Shown here: positions 1 through 11,544 of the stretch, piece after piece
How the letters are laid out: the number at the start of each line of letters is the position of its first letter
Numbering within the stretch: the stretch's first letter is position 1
Source: Blastobasis lacticolella
Taxonomy: Eukaryota > Arthropoda > Insecta > Lepidoptera > Blastobasidae
Length of the DNA stretch: 64,000 nt
Assembly: GCA_905147135.1 (NCBI GenBank)
Contig: LR990044.1
Span: 7,258,122-7,322,121 of the forward strand
Direction of reading: 5' to 3'
Program-made: the position numbers and the translations under genes
The notes under the pieces: model-generated
Databases searched by the model: none
Told to the model about the DNA's origin: nothing
The model's input: only the letters and a program-made list of their open reading frames with translations

Positions 1-2
1 AA

Positions 3-251
3 AGCTCGTCTAATCTAAAATGACGCGCCCCACTATCGCATTACCGCACACAAGCAAGTTTAAAATATGGACGCAATACATATACAAATTCCGTTGTAAT
101 TGGTCATTCAGTTGCCGGTGAGACTCAAACGTAGGAACACGCGTCGTTCATTGGCTCCCATACAGATGAAGTGTCGTTATCAATATTTGCACTCACACAT
201 CGAAATCAACTAACTAAGTAGTGGGGCGCGTCATCTTAGACTAGACGAGCT
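3..251. mobile_element. MITE with 31-bp terminal inverted repeats
   Basis: The arms at 3-33 and 221-251 are inverted copies of each other and match at 29 of 31 positions. Both contain GACGCGCCCCAC and end in AGCTCGTCTA. The interior codes for nothing visible, so this is a non-autonomous DNA element of about 249 bp. The left flank is cut by the window start, so a target duplication cannot be tested. Confidence 0.8.
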
Positions 252-309
252 CTACGAGTATGAGACTTTAATATGTTTGTTTAATAAATATAAATTTGAC
301 GCAACCTTA

Positions 310-395
310 GTGAGAAACGAGCAGGCAGCCTGTCTGTAAGCCTCCCCCAAGGAGCGCCACTTAGATCGGCATCCACTCACTGTCGTTTTCCCAAT
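310..395 (-). repeat. RTE-type LINE 3' end fragment
   Basis: The stretch around GCCTCCCCCAAGGAGCGCCA is the reverse of a LINE 3' end common in Lepidoptera. A sense copy lies at 49195-49375. It is short and degraded. Confidence 0.5.
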
Positions 396-404
396 CGTGG
401 CCTC

Positions 405-545
405 AAATCCAGAACACGTCTATCTCAACTATTATCGGTTCTACGACAATTGTGACAAGTTGTGATTGCCTTTTCAACTTGCAAATTCTCTGAGCCATGT
501 TCCAACTTTCATTCTGGATCATGTGCCATAGGGAAATACCGAGCA
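405..545. repeat. Dispersed repeat N, copy 1
   Basis: This copy shares ATTATCGGTTCTACGACAA and CTTGCAAATTCTCTGAGC, in the same order and spacing, with 45300-45425. The family is unidentified. Open frames across it look incidental. Confidence 0.55.
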
Positions 546-589
546 AAGTTATTATAAGAATTATCATCATCCGAATTACGGCTTCTGCC

Positions 590-877
590 AGTGTTCGCTT
601 TCTGACCCTTTCTTCTCCACGTCGCCCGATTTTGAGAATCATCGCGTCGTAAGCCCTAGCTTCCGACTCAGCGACATTAGTCCGTCGATTCTTAGGCCTC
701 CTGCTGAGGTTCCTGCTTTCCTGATACTGGCAGGTATAAGCACTTATTGCCCACGTATGCTTGGGCATTACGCAGTACGTGGCCAAACCAGCGCAGTCGA
801 GCTCTTTCGATCTTAGCCGCAGAGACGCGGTGAAAGATCACGCCAAGGCTGTCACCGTAACTAAGAATGGTGTGCAA
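590..877 (-). pseudogene. LINE reverse-transcriptase C-terminal fragment, frameshifted
   Basis: Read on the minus strand, one frame gives a peptide with ERARLRWFGHVLR followed by YVGNKCLYL. A second frame continues with RRPKNRRTNVAESEARAYDA. This order (RLRWFGHVLR, then a basic RRPK.R stretch) is typical of the C-terminal end of RTE-like non-LTR polymerases in insects. The frame break shows that the copy is dead. The catalytic core is absent. Confidence 0.65.
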
Positions 878-1053
878 TATTTCAGAGGAACTCGTGCCAG
901 TTATGAAGAATTGAGCAGTATGGAAGAAATGGAAATAGTATTGTCCCCCGACTCTGCGACCAACGCAGCACTGAGTGTGATATTCAAAGTATATTTTGGA
1001 ACTATCTGCTTATATTATCTATTAAATTGAATTGAGAAATACAAAAACATCAA

Positions 1054-1375
1054 TATACAGGTGGATTTCTGAGACGGGGCAGTAAGGGCAGGTACCTTAA
1101 CCGTAGCAACTAGAGGGAAACGTTCTTAAGAGACTGTCCTTAACATTTTGAGACAGTTTTACCCCCATTTACAGATTTTGAAAAAATGTACAGTCAGCAA
1201 GAAAATAGACCATTTACACAAAAACTTTCTTTTATGTCAATAGATCCTGTTTCTTATGAAGATCAAAAATGTCTATGAGACCAACTGAGCTTAGAGTACT
1301 AGAAATGTCAGAAATCGCAAAAAACATCTCCCATACAGGGCCCTTACTGCCCCGACTCAAAAATCCACCTGTATA
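1054..1375. mobile_element. MITE with ~37-bp inverted termini
   Basis: The left end reads TATACAGGTGGATTT and the right end is its inverse, AAATCCACCTGTATA. The arms extend inward through GGGGCAGTAAGGGC. Total length is about 322 bp and the interior is non-coding. The TATA at each edge would fit a TA target duplication of Tc1/mariner or a similar group, but the family is not identified. Confidence 0.75.
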
Positions 1376-2111
1376 GCGGATAATTTCATTATTTTAGAAT
1401 AGTCTTTATTTATGTAGAAGTTAATTAATATTACAGTATCCGCATCGCTGAAATTTCGATTCCCGTGGGACGTGAGTATTCAGAAAGTGATATAGATTGA
1501 ATTGAAGACAAGTTAAAAATGAGACGAGTTTGGAAAGTGTCAAGTTTGAAAAAGGACATGTTTAAGAAAAGGACGAGGTCGCCCAGATCGCGGTCGTTCT
1601 AGCGCACAATAAAAACAATCTCAACGTCGTAATATTAAGAATAAAACTTCATTCGGAAGTTTAAACGGAAAAGAGTAGGTATTTGCAATATCCCTGAACG
1701 TAAACGTCTATAATGATTCGGGTTATAGCTGAGCGTAAATCGAGTAGTATGAATAATCTATTAAAAGGGAAACCGGTACGAATCTTGTCTTTCATATATA
1801 CATACTTTATGTGCAATGGTTTCGAATTCCACTACTGGCGCACATTCACCGACACAGACCGCTGAGCTTGAAGGATTATAGGCACTTATTTGGAAAATGC
1901 TATGTGGTAAGTAATAATAACTATACATATTTATGGTACTCGGAGATGGCTCGGAGGTGAACTTGAGAGATCACCGCGCCTCGCATGGAGGTCACAGAAG
2001 AATACATAGGTTACCTACTTATTCAAATTATAAAGAATTCTCCTGGCAAATTTTCCATTTTTTCCGTCTGTAAAAACCTCGTTACAATACTTAGGTTTTG
2101 AAAAGATCAAC
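1376..2111. other. Intergenic, nothing recognised
   Basis: AT-rich sequence with frequent stops in all frames. No repeat match to the rest of the window and no exon-like stretch was found. Confidence 0.4.
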
Positions 2112-2175
2112 TTTTTTTTTACCACTAAGGTGGCAAACAAGCTTACGGCCTGCCTGATGAAAAGCAGTCATTTCT
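2112..2175 (-). repeat. LINE-D 3' tail (reverse)
   Basis: This is the reverse of a LINE 3' terminus: a T run, then CCACTAAGGTGGCAAACAAG and CTTACGGCCTGCCTGATG. Longer sense copies with coding sequence lie at 34800-35212, 38825-38990 and 57110-57440. Confidence 0.6.
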
Positions 2176-2987
2176 AGTTCACAAATTAGTCGACTTATTG
2201 CCAAATTTGTTGATTCGATAATTGTGCCGTACCTTTTGCCGTACATTTTGTACTTATTTTCATATGCAGCACGTCAATTGTAATTGGTGCGTAGCAAAAA
2301 ACCAAATAAATGGACTACAGCTTTTAGTCCAATTCTTTGAAGAAAACTGACTATTGCTGTTACTATATGTGACAACAAAATGCGCAGTGGAGTCGTCGCT
2401 ATCACTAACAATTTATCGATTTACTAACTCTAGCTATATAATCCTATATAATCTCTCTAATATAATAAAAGAAACACAACCAAAAGCACCTATGCGCAAC
2501 AAACTTTCGTTCGTCAACGAATACTTCCTGTAAGTACGTCCCTAAGGTACTCAAAAGCATCAGTCGTGCGACCATGGTCGTACGACGGACGTCGCCTAAC
2601 CAAAAGAAAACCTTAAAAGCGCCCGTCGCATTAGAACAGCGTCTAGGGGTGTCCGCTGCGTTGAGCGTGGGTTACATATGCTCCGGGAAATCCATTACCA
2701 GCCATTCAGCCACGTACTATACCCGCATAAGATTAGGAATAAGATCATCCAGACACACGCGCGTGTCATGCCCAACGCAGTGGACACCCTAATAGGAATC
2801 GAGCCTCCTTCAAATGACCGAAACTTGGCCCACCTCAATGATGTAATTATAACAACGCTGGGCGAGCAAGTATTTGCACAATAAGTGCGAAAAACTATAA
2901 ATGGCCGACGATCTTTAGAGATGCCCGGAATGTTAGTAAGTGTCAAATTTACACCTCTTTACTCGATTTAGTATATAGTATAGTATA
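2176..2987. other. Intergenic with a short GC-richer stretch
   Basis: Overlapping short open frames lie on the plus strand at 2574-2884 (72 and 68 codons). No domain was recognised, and neither splice context nor codon pattern argues strongly for a gene. The stretch could be an old element fragment. Confidence 0.3.
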
Positions 2988-3221
2988 CTTGGCCGTGTGG
3001 TATCCGGCAGAGTAGAATATTTACAAGGCGACTAATATTATCGAGGCAAAAGATCTAGAGTCTCCGTAGGCTGGAAAATGGGTAGCAGCGTACTCCGTTA
3101 TTACATTTAGAAGACAGCGATCTCCAACCCGCCTGCCAAGCGTGATGATTATGCCAATAACCTCCCCTTTCGTAGTTGAGGCCCTAAGTCATGCAGGGGA
3201 CTTATTAGCTGTGATATGGTG
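2988..3221 (-). repeat. Dispersed repeat E (reverse)
   Basis: It matches the reverse of 4421-4655 and 62053-62318. The near-terminal block GGCCGTGTGGTATCCGGCAG is followed by CTCCGTAGGCTGGAAAATGG and GATCTCCAACCCGCCTGCCA. The far end is GCAGGGGACTTATTAGCTGT. It is probably a SINE-like or LINE-tail family and is non-coding. Confidence 0.6.
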
Positions 3222-3950
3222 CTTAGCTCGCGTACTTGGGCATGATGATCAATGACTGACATGCCATTTATGTCACACAATACACCGTAAACATCATCAG
3301 CTATTCACAGTAACCGGATAATTACAGTGTACTAATACCATTCATTGCTTATGTACTTAGCATATCCTTCTAAACTCGTCAATGGTATGTGAAGTCTTTT
3401 CTTGGTTACATTTTCTCGGTATTTACATAAATTTGTATAGAGAGGCTGATTAGGAATGGATAATCGACTTGTAAGTGTAGGTGCAGTCAGCTGCCGTGGA
3501 AACGGACCCTTCATACCATTATAGTTTTGTTTTATACATAGTATACAACAAAGTCTCCTCCTGCCGTCTTTACCTATGTACGCTTAGATATTTTAAACTA
3601 CGTAATATACGCGAGCGGGTACACTAGTATTACATATTATTTATTTATTTATTTTATTTATTATTTATTATTTATTGATTATAGCAGCGGGGTATCTCTT
3701 CACTCTAGAGGTACGTTTAACGAGAATGTTCATTTTATCGCAAGCGACCAAAGCCGTGACATCTACCTACATACTTTACTGGTATGTGCGGATTCATTTA
3801 ATAAATAGGTAAGTTTATTCCCCGGTGAGTTTGGCACCGATGACCAAAAGTATAATAACCGGAACATACTTATAAATTCCATCAAACTAAACAAGAGTAG
3901 TGCAATTACAGACAATAGCAACAAGTTACTTCGTATAGCAGACTACCCAA
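3222..3950. other. Intergenic; A/T simple repeat at 3640-3685
   Basis: The only clear structure is a TTTATTTATT-type simple repeat near 3640-3685, possibly the poly(A)-like tail of a lost retroelement on the minus strand. Nothing else is recognised. Confidence 0.4.
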
Positions 3951-4163
3951 TTATGGGTTGTTCCTACCCGTTCGCGCCAAGTTTGCCGGTCCGCAAATTA
4001 CAGCCCCATTTACCAAAACAATGTAGAGCGTCGGTGGCCGAATAAATTCAGGGCAATTGGTGCAGTTTCGCATTTGCACAGATATATCTGAAGTGATAAC
4101 ACGTTTGCAACGGGGAGGTCTATTTAGACGACTTTCAGTTGGTACAGCATCGGGAGTTACAGA
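3951..4163 (-). other. Unexplained open frame, weak exon candidate
   Basis: A minus-strand frame stays open for about 70 codons, with several cysteines (RNCTNC) and an even amino-acid mix. A possible donor, TTTG then GTAAAT, lies inside it. A 16-base match to the SINE1 5' end (about 4026-4041) lies within the same stretch. That makes an element origin as likely as a gene exon. No family is recognised. Confidence 0.15.
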
Positions 4164-4310
4164 CCCTATTTTTGAACCGTTCGCATCCACTCAGCACTTG
4201 CAGCACTCGCTTGCTTTACCTGTCTCTTTCACATTCAAATTTCAATTCAAAGAAAAAACAGGCATTAGAAGGCGAACACTCGAGTGGATGCGAGCGGTTC
4301 AAAAATAGGG
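4164..4310. mobile_element. MITE family P, short copy
   Basis: The ends CCCTATTTTTGAACCGTTCG and its inverse (arms of about 28 bp) bound a 147-bp non-coding element. Related copies are at 25033-25232 and 38451-38569, with a half copy at 37425-37520. Confidence 0.75.
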
Positions 4311-4420
4311 CCCCTGTTCTTTATATGTCTCGTGGAGCGGCATCGGATCGTAAATATCTGATCGACATGGTCATGTTTAAATGCGATGATCTGTGCCAAG
4401 AAATACATTTATGTATTTTT

Positions 4421-4655
4421 AATCATCATCATCATCACAGCCCATAGCAGTCCACTGCAGGACTTACGGCCTCTCCCACGAAAGGCGGATTGGAGATCGC
4501 AATGTTTTAAAGACAACAGTAGAAAACGTTGCTGCCCATTTTCCAGCCTACGGAGACTCCAGAACGTTTGCCTCGAAAACATTAGTCGCCTTGTACGACT
4601 GCCACGAGTGTAAGGGGATGGTGCTATTGTACTGTGCTGGAAACCACATGGCCAC
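4421..4655 (+). repeat. Dispersed repeat E (sense)
   Basis: It begins with a CATCATCATCATCAC run and then CAGCCCATAGCAGTCCACTG. It continues through GGATTGGAGATCGCAATG and CTGCCCATTTTCCAGCCTA to GTAAGGGGATGGTGCTATT. The same order of blocks occurs at 62053-62318, and inverted at 26616-26885 and 2988-3221. Confidence 0.65.
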
Positions 4656-5674
4656 GCTCAAGAGTAAGACAGCTTTATCTTAGAGGTGAATAATCTACTT
4701 TTCACACCATCTGACTGTGAGCCTCTTTTTTTTGTAGACATTTAAAAGGAAAATCGTGCGAATAAAGAAAGTCTAAGAGCTAAGAGCTTTCATATGAATT
4801 TCAACATTACAAATTCAAAATATTTCACTCCCTTGAGAGTTTCATACATTATCTCGGTAACAAGGCCATGTCGGTGACATATCATGATATATAATTGGAC
4901 AATTATCGAGCAGGAGGTGTGCCAAATATTTTTTTTTCATTCTAGGTAGCTACTTGCAAAAACATACTCCATTATCGAAATCATATAAGTATACGACCAG
5001 CCTTTTGGGCACTTTTCCTAGTATTAGGGACCTGTAGCAAATAATTTTTGGTAGTTTTTTTTTGTTCAGTTTTATTTAGATTTCATTAGTTAAGATATGT
5101 TTTTCCGCCAGTACATTAAGGTACCTATTAATTTGGTATGTACTATGAAAAACATTTGAGCATATGTCCAATATGGTCCGTTGATATGATGAAATCCTTA
5201 AAATTCAGTAAATACCCACCGATTAGCATTAGTTAGAGCCCATCGTATATATTTAGGCACATCATGGTTCTATATAAGGCTTACAAGCTTGGTGTGTGTG
5301 TATGTACATATTTGATATTACATAATATTAACAAACCGAGAGGGCGACGACCTAGAGTAAATAACGATTAATTACAATATATACTTGCTTACTTTAGAAA
5401 TATCTGGCTGAATGCTACTTATCAGTGATTTTCCATAATGTTCCCAATATGGCGTTACTGAAACCACTTCAGTCCCACCGTAATTCTGACCTTAGATATG
5501 TACCTTAAGGTAACCTTAGGGTTTTATAAGATAACAAAAAGCCTTGTAGTACCTATTTAAATGGAAACTCCCTCAAATAGGAGACAGATCTTTGCCTAGT
5601 AGGACAACTACGGATCCTAAAAAAATGTGACTCATGCTATTTTAATCTACATAATTCCTGCACATGTAAAATCA
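4656..5674. other. Intergenic, nothing recognised
   Basis: AT-rich, with a short GTGTGTGTATGTAC stretch near 5290 and no matches to other parts of the window. Confidence 0.4.
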
Positions 5675-5835
5675 TCATTTCCTCACGATGTTTTCCCTCG
5701 CCGTAAGAGCATCGGTTGGTGTTCAACTATAAATGTATGAAGGTAACTCAAAACAAGTCATGACAACAAGGCGGTATTGGGTATCGAACTTGGTACCTCT
5801 CGCTTACGAGGCCGCTAGCCATTGATCCCACAGAC
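5675..5835 (-). mobile_element. SINE1 fragment, head and body
   Basis: This is the reverse of the SINE1 body (TTTTCCCTCGCCGTAAGAGC) and of the tRNA-like head (GGTACCTCTCGCTTACGAGG). The tail is missing and the copy is diverged. Confidence 0.65.
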
Positions 5836-5852
5836 ACGCTCCGATTATTCGT

Positions 5853-5930
5853 ACTTACGAATACATTTAGGTAACTATTATCAGGATCAACTATTACGAA
5901 TACATTTAAGTAACTACCACTGAGGTAGGC
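5853..5930. repeat. Short tandem duplication, period 39
   Basis: TTACGAATACATTTAGGTAA and TTACGAATACATTTAAGTAA recur 39 bp apart, giving two units. Confidence 0.6.
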
Positions 5931-6185
5931 CTGGGTGAGTACCACCGCCTTATCTGTTTCTGCCGCCAAGCGACAATACTTGCATTGAAGTGTTCTGGTT
6001 TAAAGGATAAGGTAGCCAGCGAAATTACAGGGCATTTCATCTTAGTCCTCACAGTGACAACGCACCTGCGGTTCTGATTTTTGTTCCTGCAACCTAAATG
6101 TATGAATTGTAGATGCTATGGGCGACAGTTACCACTTACCATGAAGTGGGATGTCTGCCATTTTGTCACTGAATAGCATAAAAAA
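5925..6185 (+). repeat. Dispersed repeat C
   Basis: Blocks in order are CCTGGGTGAGTACCACCGCC, GGCATTTCATCTTAGTCCTC, CAGTGACAACGCACCTGCGG and GGCGACAGTTACCACTTACC. The same blocks recur at 15980-16095, 17650-17835, 48585-48835 (reverse) and 61320-61660. It is probably the 3' end of a retroelement. Confidence 0.65.
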
Positions 6186-6879
6186 CTAGCTATCCGCCCC
6201 GACTTCGCACGACACGAGAATAGCAAAAATGTTAACTTTGTAACGTAGGTAATTATGGGTGCTAAAAAGCTGTAATCATTTACCTTGTCTCACAACGTGC
6301 ATATTATTAGTAAAATCAACACTCCGTTTAACGAAACCATCAGACCTCATCAGCAAACACTGTCACATCTGTGTTTATACTTAGCTTTAAAAGTGATGTA
6401 ATGACATCCGACTTTTCGATGAAAACTCTGACGAATGTTATTGTTCTGTACTTAAATGGAATTTTGGAGGAAAATCGTATAATTCGTTGCAGAAACAGTT
6501 CGTAAATAAACTCCGTACACAGAGATAGGATAGTATTCTTTATAATCCCGCCGGGTCCGAAACAAAGCTTTTTTTAAGAGGGGAAATCTTTCGAGACCTA
6601 CCACGTCATCCGGGGGAATGATATGAACATGTGGGATTTCCCGAAAATTTACCCTACCCACTAAAACCCCTCTGTGTATCCACAGCCGCTTTTTATCATA
6701 ACACCACAGGACAAATCACAACACACATAGATAGTTTGCGATAGAAAGTTTTAGCAACGTGCTAAAACGTCCAATAATTAGTTCCGATGAATAAATTAAA
6801 ATTATAACTAGTGGGTAACCTTAAAATGGCAATGCAAGGGGTGCCGTGCCGTATGTAAGTGCTAGTGATTACAAAATTT
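6186..6879. other. Intergenic, nothing recognised
   Basis: No repeat family, exon-like frame or strong signal was found. Confidence 0.4.
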
Positions 6880-6979
6880 TTTTACTATGATACCAACTCT
6901 GAAATCTTAAAAAAAAAATATCAATTTTGTATGAAACACCAGCTTTTTTCGCGCTTTCGGAGTTGGTGCCATAGTAAAA
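6880..6979. repeat. 100-bp hairpin with 25-bp arms
   Basis: TTTTACTATGATACCAACTC (arm 6880-6904) is inverted at 6955-6979, with 22 of 25 bases matching. The 50-base loop is A-rich. It could be a tiny MITE or an RNA hairpin source. Confidence 0.6.
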
Positions 6980-7213
6980 GTTGTTTGTTATCTCGCAAAT
7001 GCTTAAGACACCCCTTTGTATAGTCAATTTATGACATTCTGTATGAATCAATTCTAACAGACTACTATTAAATAGCATTTTCGAGAAAAGTAAAAGAAAA
7101 ATCTTCCGTTTAAGCTGTGCCCAGACATTACAAATGTAACAATTTCGACCTTAAGAAACGTCAATAGGAGGCGGAAAAACGAAAATGGGATAAAACATTC
7201 CAGCACATTAGGT

Positions 7214-7539
7214 GGAGCGTCGGTGGCCGAGTGGTTACGGTATCCGAATCGTAAGAGAGAGGTACCGGGTTCGAATCCCACTGCGACCATGTACACAATG
7301 AGTCTTTTCTGAGTTATGTAAATTAGTTCAATACTAACCGAAGCCCTTACGATGAGGGAAAACATAGTGATGAAACTTTCACATTCAGGAGACTAAATTT
7401 ATAACCATGATCCAATTTGGTTAGGTTAGCAGGGTCACGTAGGTCAGATAGCCGTCGCTCCACTGTAATTACCTGATTCGCCAAATCCTGGACCATGGGC
7501 AGGGCTCTCATGTGCGAGAGCATAACCGGGACATGATTT
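7214..7539 (+). mobile_element. SINE1, complete, with target duplication
   Basis: The tRNA-like head has an A box (TGGCCGAGTGG) and a B box (GGTTCGAATCC). The body contains AACCGAAGCCCTTACGATGA. The tail has the CGAGAGCATAACCGGGACAT motif shared with a LINE 3' end. It is flanked by 17-bp direct repeats, ATTCCAGCACATTAGGT at 7197-7213 and the same with one change at 7540-7556, which marks target-primed retrotransposition. It is non-coding and would be transcribed by RNA polymerase III. Confidence 0.85.
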
Positions 7540-7556
7540 ATTCCAGCGCATTAGGT

Positions 7557-8089
7557 TTAATTACCGGAATATTGCATTACCTATTTCTATTTCCCTGAAT
7601 GTCTTTGTGTCCCCTTTCGCCGGACGTCCTTTTTCCCGCTTTCTCCTGAGTGTCCTAAAAACCACCGATTATTCCCTTTAAGCATGAAAGGCTAGAGTGA
7701 ATAGGGTGTTGCTGACGCATCGTCACTCAGGTTCCACAATGTGAGATGACGATCAAATGCCTGGCCAGTTTAACAAAAACGGGAAAACTAAAATTCTAAA
7801 TGAAGGCAACTAGAAATGAACATCATCCGCGTACCCGCACAAAATTCCTTTGGGAAAAACCTCGAGATCGGAACACTATCGCACTATGCAATACCGTGTA
7901 GGCACACCAAGCATCTTGCGACATCACAGAGTCTGGTCACGACATCCGCATGCGGTGGTCGCGCCTAACATGGCGACTTGGACGGCGGCGCAAGCGCACC
8001 CGTTTTGCCGCTAATTAGTTTGTTTACAAACATTATTGGCTGCATTGTTCTATGATTTGAATTTTAAATAAATATTCCTTGGACAACGG
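7557..8089. other. Intergenic with a repeat F fragment
   Basis: A piece of repeat F (+) is visible at about 7710-7770 (GACGCATCGTCACTCAGG and GATCAAATGCCTGGCCAG). The rest is unrecognised. Confidence 0.4.
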
Positions 8090-8175
8090 GAGGGTGCTGA
8101 AGATGAAGTGGAGGAGGTTAATTGGGAAATCGGAGCCTGGCATAAGCCGGGAGAAACGCTAGGATGATGATGATT
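8090..8175 (+). repeat. LINE 3' terminus (GATGATGAT-ended family)
   Basis: It ends with CCTGGCATAAGCCGGGAGAA, then ACGCTAGGATGATGATGAT. The same terminus is at 26935-27065, 39560-39820 and, reversed, 53340-53580. Only the last coding residues and the 3' end remain. Confidence 0.6.
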
Positions 8176-10857
8176 GTGATAGGTACTTCGATTATTCGCA
8201 TTGGTGCTTCACCCACCGTCATATAGTTTCAAACTACGCATTTCGTCTTTTGTTACGTGTTTACGATCTTTTTGTACGTTGTAGTGACGCATTTCATTAT
8301 TTGATCAGTTAGGTTGACTTCACACTTTTATGTTGTACTTGTTTAGGGTGTAACGAAAAGTGCATGTGCAATGTCATTTATGTGGCATGCTTGATATACA
8401 CTTCCATCCACATCTTTCACAGTGTGATTACTACGCAGGGATTGTCGGAATTTAAGTAAAGAGAACATTCAGTTGAAAATGTTTGTCTAGTTTCGTTAAA
8501 AATTTCCAATAAAACAAATTACAATTTAATCTCGTGCAACAAACTGCGCCGGTCGAGTCATAAATTAAAACCCTTTGTTACTTTGAATCCGATTAAAAAA
8601 GAAATTGACTTTATAGAACGTCCACGCGTTTCTGTAAAACGTGTAGTCCGTACTTGATGCATTGCACTTTGCACGATAAAGTATCGAGCTTTTACTGAAA
8701 ACTCTGGAATTCGACCTGTTACCTGTGTTTTTCTTCTTTTTCATTTTTATTTTCATTTGTCCTTCTTTTTCACGTTTCAACGAAATACTGTGCTGTGACC
8801 CTTGTGCAGTGATGGATACGCGAAGTTAATACTTGTAGTAGTTTTGATGCCGATTATCCTAACACTGTACCTAACTCTAAAATCGATCGTTATTAAACCA
8901 TATGGAAAAGTGTCTATTGGTCAACGTGCTTGCGGGCCCAATTTCGAACTTCAGCTTTACGAGCTCACCACTTGTTATAGGTGTGTCTCCTAATACCATT
9001 GGCGAAGTAAGGTTAATTAAGGTCTTCCGTTCGGGCGGATGGGTTTTGTAAAACCGTCTCAGGGGCCGATTGTCACCCCGTGGTGGTATATTTATTATAC
9101 CACTGAGGGACCCGGTCACTCTGCAGATAAACTGTATATTAGTAAAGACAAAAAAAACAATAATTTTTCTATGTATATGTATACTTATCTTTATTACGGT
9201 ATGTTTCAAATTTGTGGGAATCACAAATGACGTATTATACTATTCACACTGTCATGTCATGTCATCCAACCATGACGTAGGTAAGTGAACACCACAGAAG
9301 GAAGTTGCATTCGACACAAGCGACATTGTCAATTGGTTTTGGACAATTAAGCAGTGCGATCGCCGCTTCACTAGTCAAAAGAATTGCTTTTGTTGCTTCC
9401 ATAGACTTCGCTGCTTGTTACGTTTTTCCTTTGTCTGATTTTTTTTATTTTGAACTGATTTATTTCTCTGTTTACGCAATGTTTAGACATTTTAAATGAA
9501 ACAACTTTTAAAGGATTAATCGCAGTGTTAGGTATTTATATTAAGCATTTTAACCCGAAGTTTATAACTTTACGGGTATTATAATCACGAGTATTTAGAC
9601 ATCAAGGATTTGTTCTTTGGTCCTAAGGGAGAGCTAATTCTTTCAGCTAGTTCAGGCTGACGATGCACCAAATACCTTGTATGTTTCTGCAGCTAGATAA
9701 GAAGATTTTTTTAAAGTGCGTTAATGGACTTATACTCGTGTATATTGTACTTACCTATTCTTATAGAAAATATCAAAATCACTTTCAAGATTACCTTAAA
9801 CATCCGTATAATCGTATCTACTAGTACAAGTTGTACCTAAATACTTATATAATGTACTTTGAGCTAGACTACATAGACTTATTTATAGACCAAACTCTAG
9901 ACTTATATAATTGCAATAACAGCTGCCGAAACACGAACATAAGTTTTTTTTTTAATTATTTAAATCACAGCTTTGCGGATAACATCGAGCCAAAACCCAG
10001 AATGCGAAAGAAACAGGGTCAACTGGCCCGATAATGGCTGCGAGTGTCATGGAAAGTGAAATGATTTCGGCCGTTTCCTACAACAACCTGTCCGTATGAA
10101 GGTTACAAGGTTAGGAAGGCTACAAGGTGTGTCATAATGGTCTAATAGTTCCTTTTTTTTGTCAAAAATAGATTCGTTTATTTATGTTTTTTGTGTCAGT
10201 TTTTTATTATGCGTGGCAATGACCTTACTTTCACTTACGTATCTGTATTAATTTTTCCAAAACATTATGTAATATATCAGTCACTTACTTACTCTTACAC
10301 GCTGACACAAATTATATCTTCCTAATAACAAAAATCTTTACAAGCAATTGAATTGAATAAATACCTAAGTTACGTAACATTCTGTAGTGAGTGTGTACAC
10401 GGTACACATAACATCAGTTGTAATGTCAGTCAAATACCTCACTGACAATGATAAAAGTTTAGGTACGTACTTATCTACAAAAATCAAAACACTATTCATC
10501 GGTTGCACTTCTTTTCATAAAATGTCAATAACAAAAAAGAAATTGTTATGTCATTTCTCAACGGATTTTAATAAAACTCGAAAAATATAAAAACTTTCAT
10601 TGAATAAGTACTCATTATAGATAGTATAGCCGTATTTATCGCCGCATCTTATTATACGCCGACTTATCTCAGTATTTATTAAAGGTTTTAATTCAATTAA
10701 ATTCACAATGTTTATTTTCTCTTCACATAGGTTTTTACTTCAACAGATTAAAATATTCCAAATTAAACAATTTAAACTTGACAGCTTATATTTTGGATTT
10801 AAATAATCACAAAATGATTAATGCAAAAAAGTTAAATGGGTTGTCAGTTTTTACTTA
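8176..10857. other. Long AT-rich intergenic stretch
   Basis: No gene is recognised. A hydrophobic open frame at about 8802-8993 (+) lacks supporting splice or domain evidence. A small hairpin (GTGGTATATTTATTATACCAC) lies near 9085-9105. The rest is low-complexity AT-rich sequence. Confidence 0.4.
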
Positions 10858-10888
10858 GCACAACGTATTGGCCGCCAATATGTTGTGC
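10858..10888. repeat. Near-perfect 31-bp palindrome
   Basis: GCACAACGTATTGGC faces GCCAATATGTTGTGC across a single central base, with one non-matching pair. It could form a cruciform, bind a dimeric protein, or be the relic of a foldback element. Confidence 0.6.
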
Positions 10889-11544
10889 CACCTTGAACGC
10901 ATGCAACTGGAAAAGGTAAACTAGTGCCAACTGCAGCTTAATAATTGATTACGTAAAATGCCGGTTACTTTGCGATTTTTAATTCAAGGCCACAAACGGG
11001 TTTCGTTGAAATAAAAAGACGTACCTGCCCTTTTACCTTACATATACGGTCTTCCTCTTTTAGCGGAAAAGATCAACGGAACAGATGATTAACCTTTCTA
11101 GACGCGTAAAGACCTTTAGTGGTGATTTTTTAGTCCGCCCAATCGACTTTTTATTCAATGTCGAAGTCGTGTCTTCCACATGAATGAATGATGTACTTAT
11201 TTATGCACGCTTTCCAAGGATGGACCGAGGCTTCGAAAATAAGTACACAACAGAAACGCTGGTGTACATTGTATGGTCGGGAGCGATGTTATAGTCGTCC
11301 TATACGATATTTGTCAAGTAGATTATAGTGGATAAGTAGTACTGAAGTCTAAAATTTTGGTGCTATTTGTAATCTATCGATAAAATGCATCTGAATGATG
11401 ATTCTACCAGCCTCCAGCCGAAGCCACTGGTCCCACAAACTTGAAATTTTACTCAGACGTTTCTTTGATAGGTACCTACTGAAAATGTTCAGGAACTCCC
11501 AAGGCAGTGGCATGGAAAAAAAGCTCGTCTTATTGTACCTTTGC
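10889..11544. other. Intergenic, nothing recognised
   Basis: No repeat match or exon-like frame was seen. Confidence 0.4.

Noticed and set aside
403..786. 127-codon minus-strand open frame
   Set aside because: It is a chimera of LINE C-terminal debris and repeat N; the LINE frame itself is broken.
7215..7290. Possible tRNA gene
   Set aside because: The A and B boxes belong to the head of SINE1; the same head recurs with SINE bodies elsewhere and a proper acceptor stem is not evident.
8802..8993. Short hydrophobic open frame that could be a membrane protein exon
   Set aside because: No splice sites, family match or homologous neighbour; hydrophobic frames are common in AT-rich DNA.
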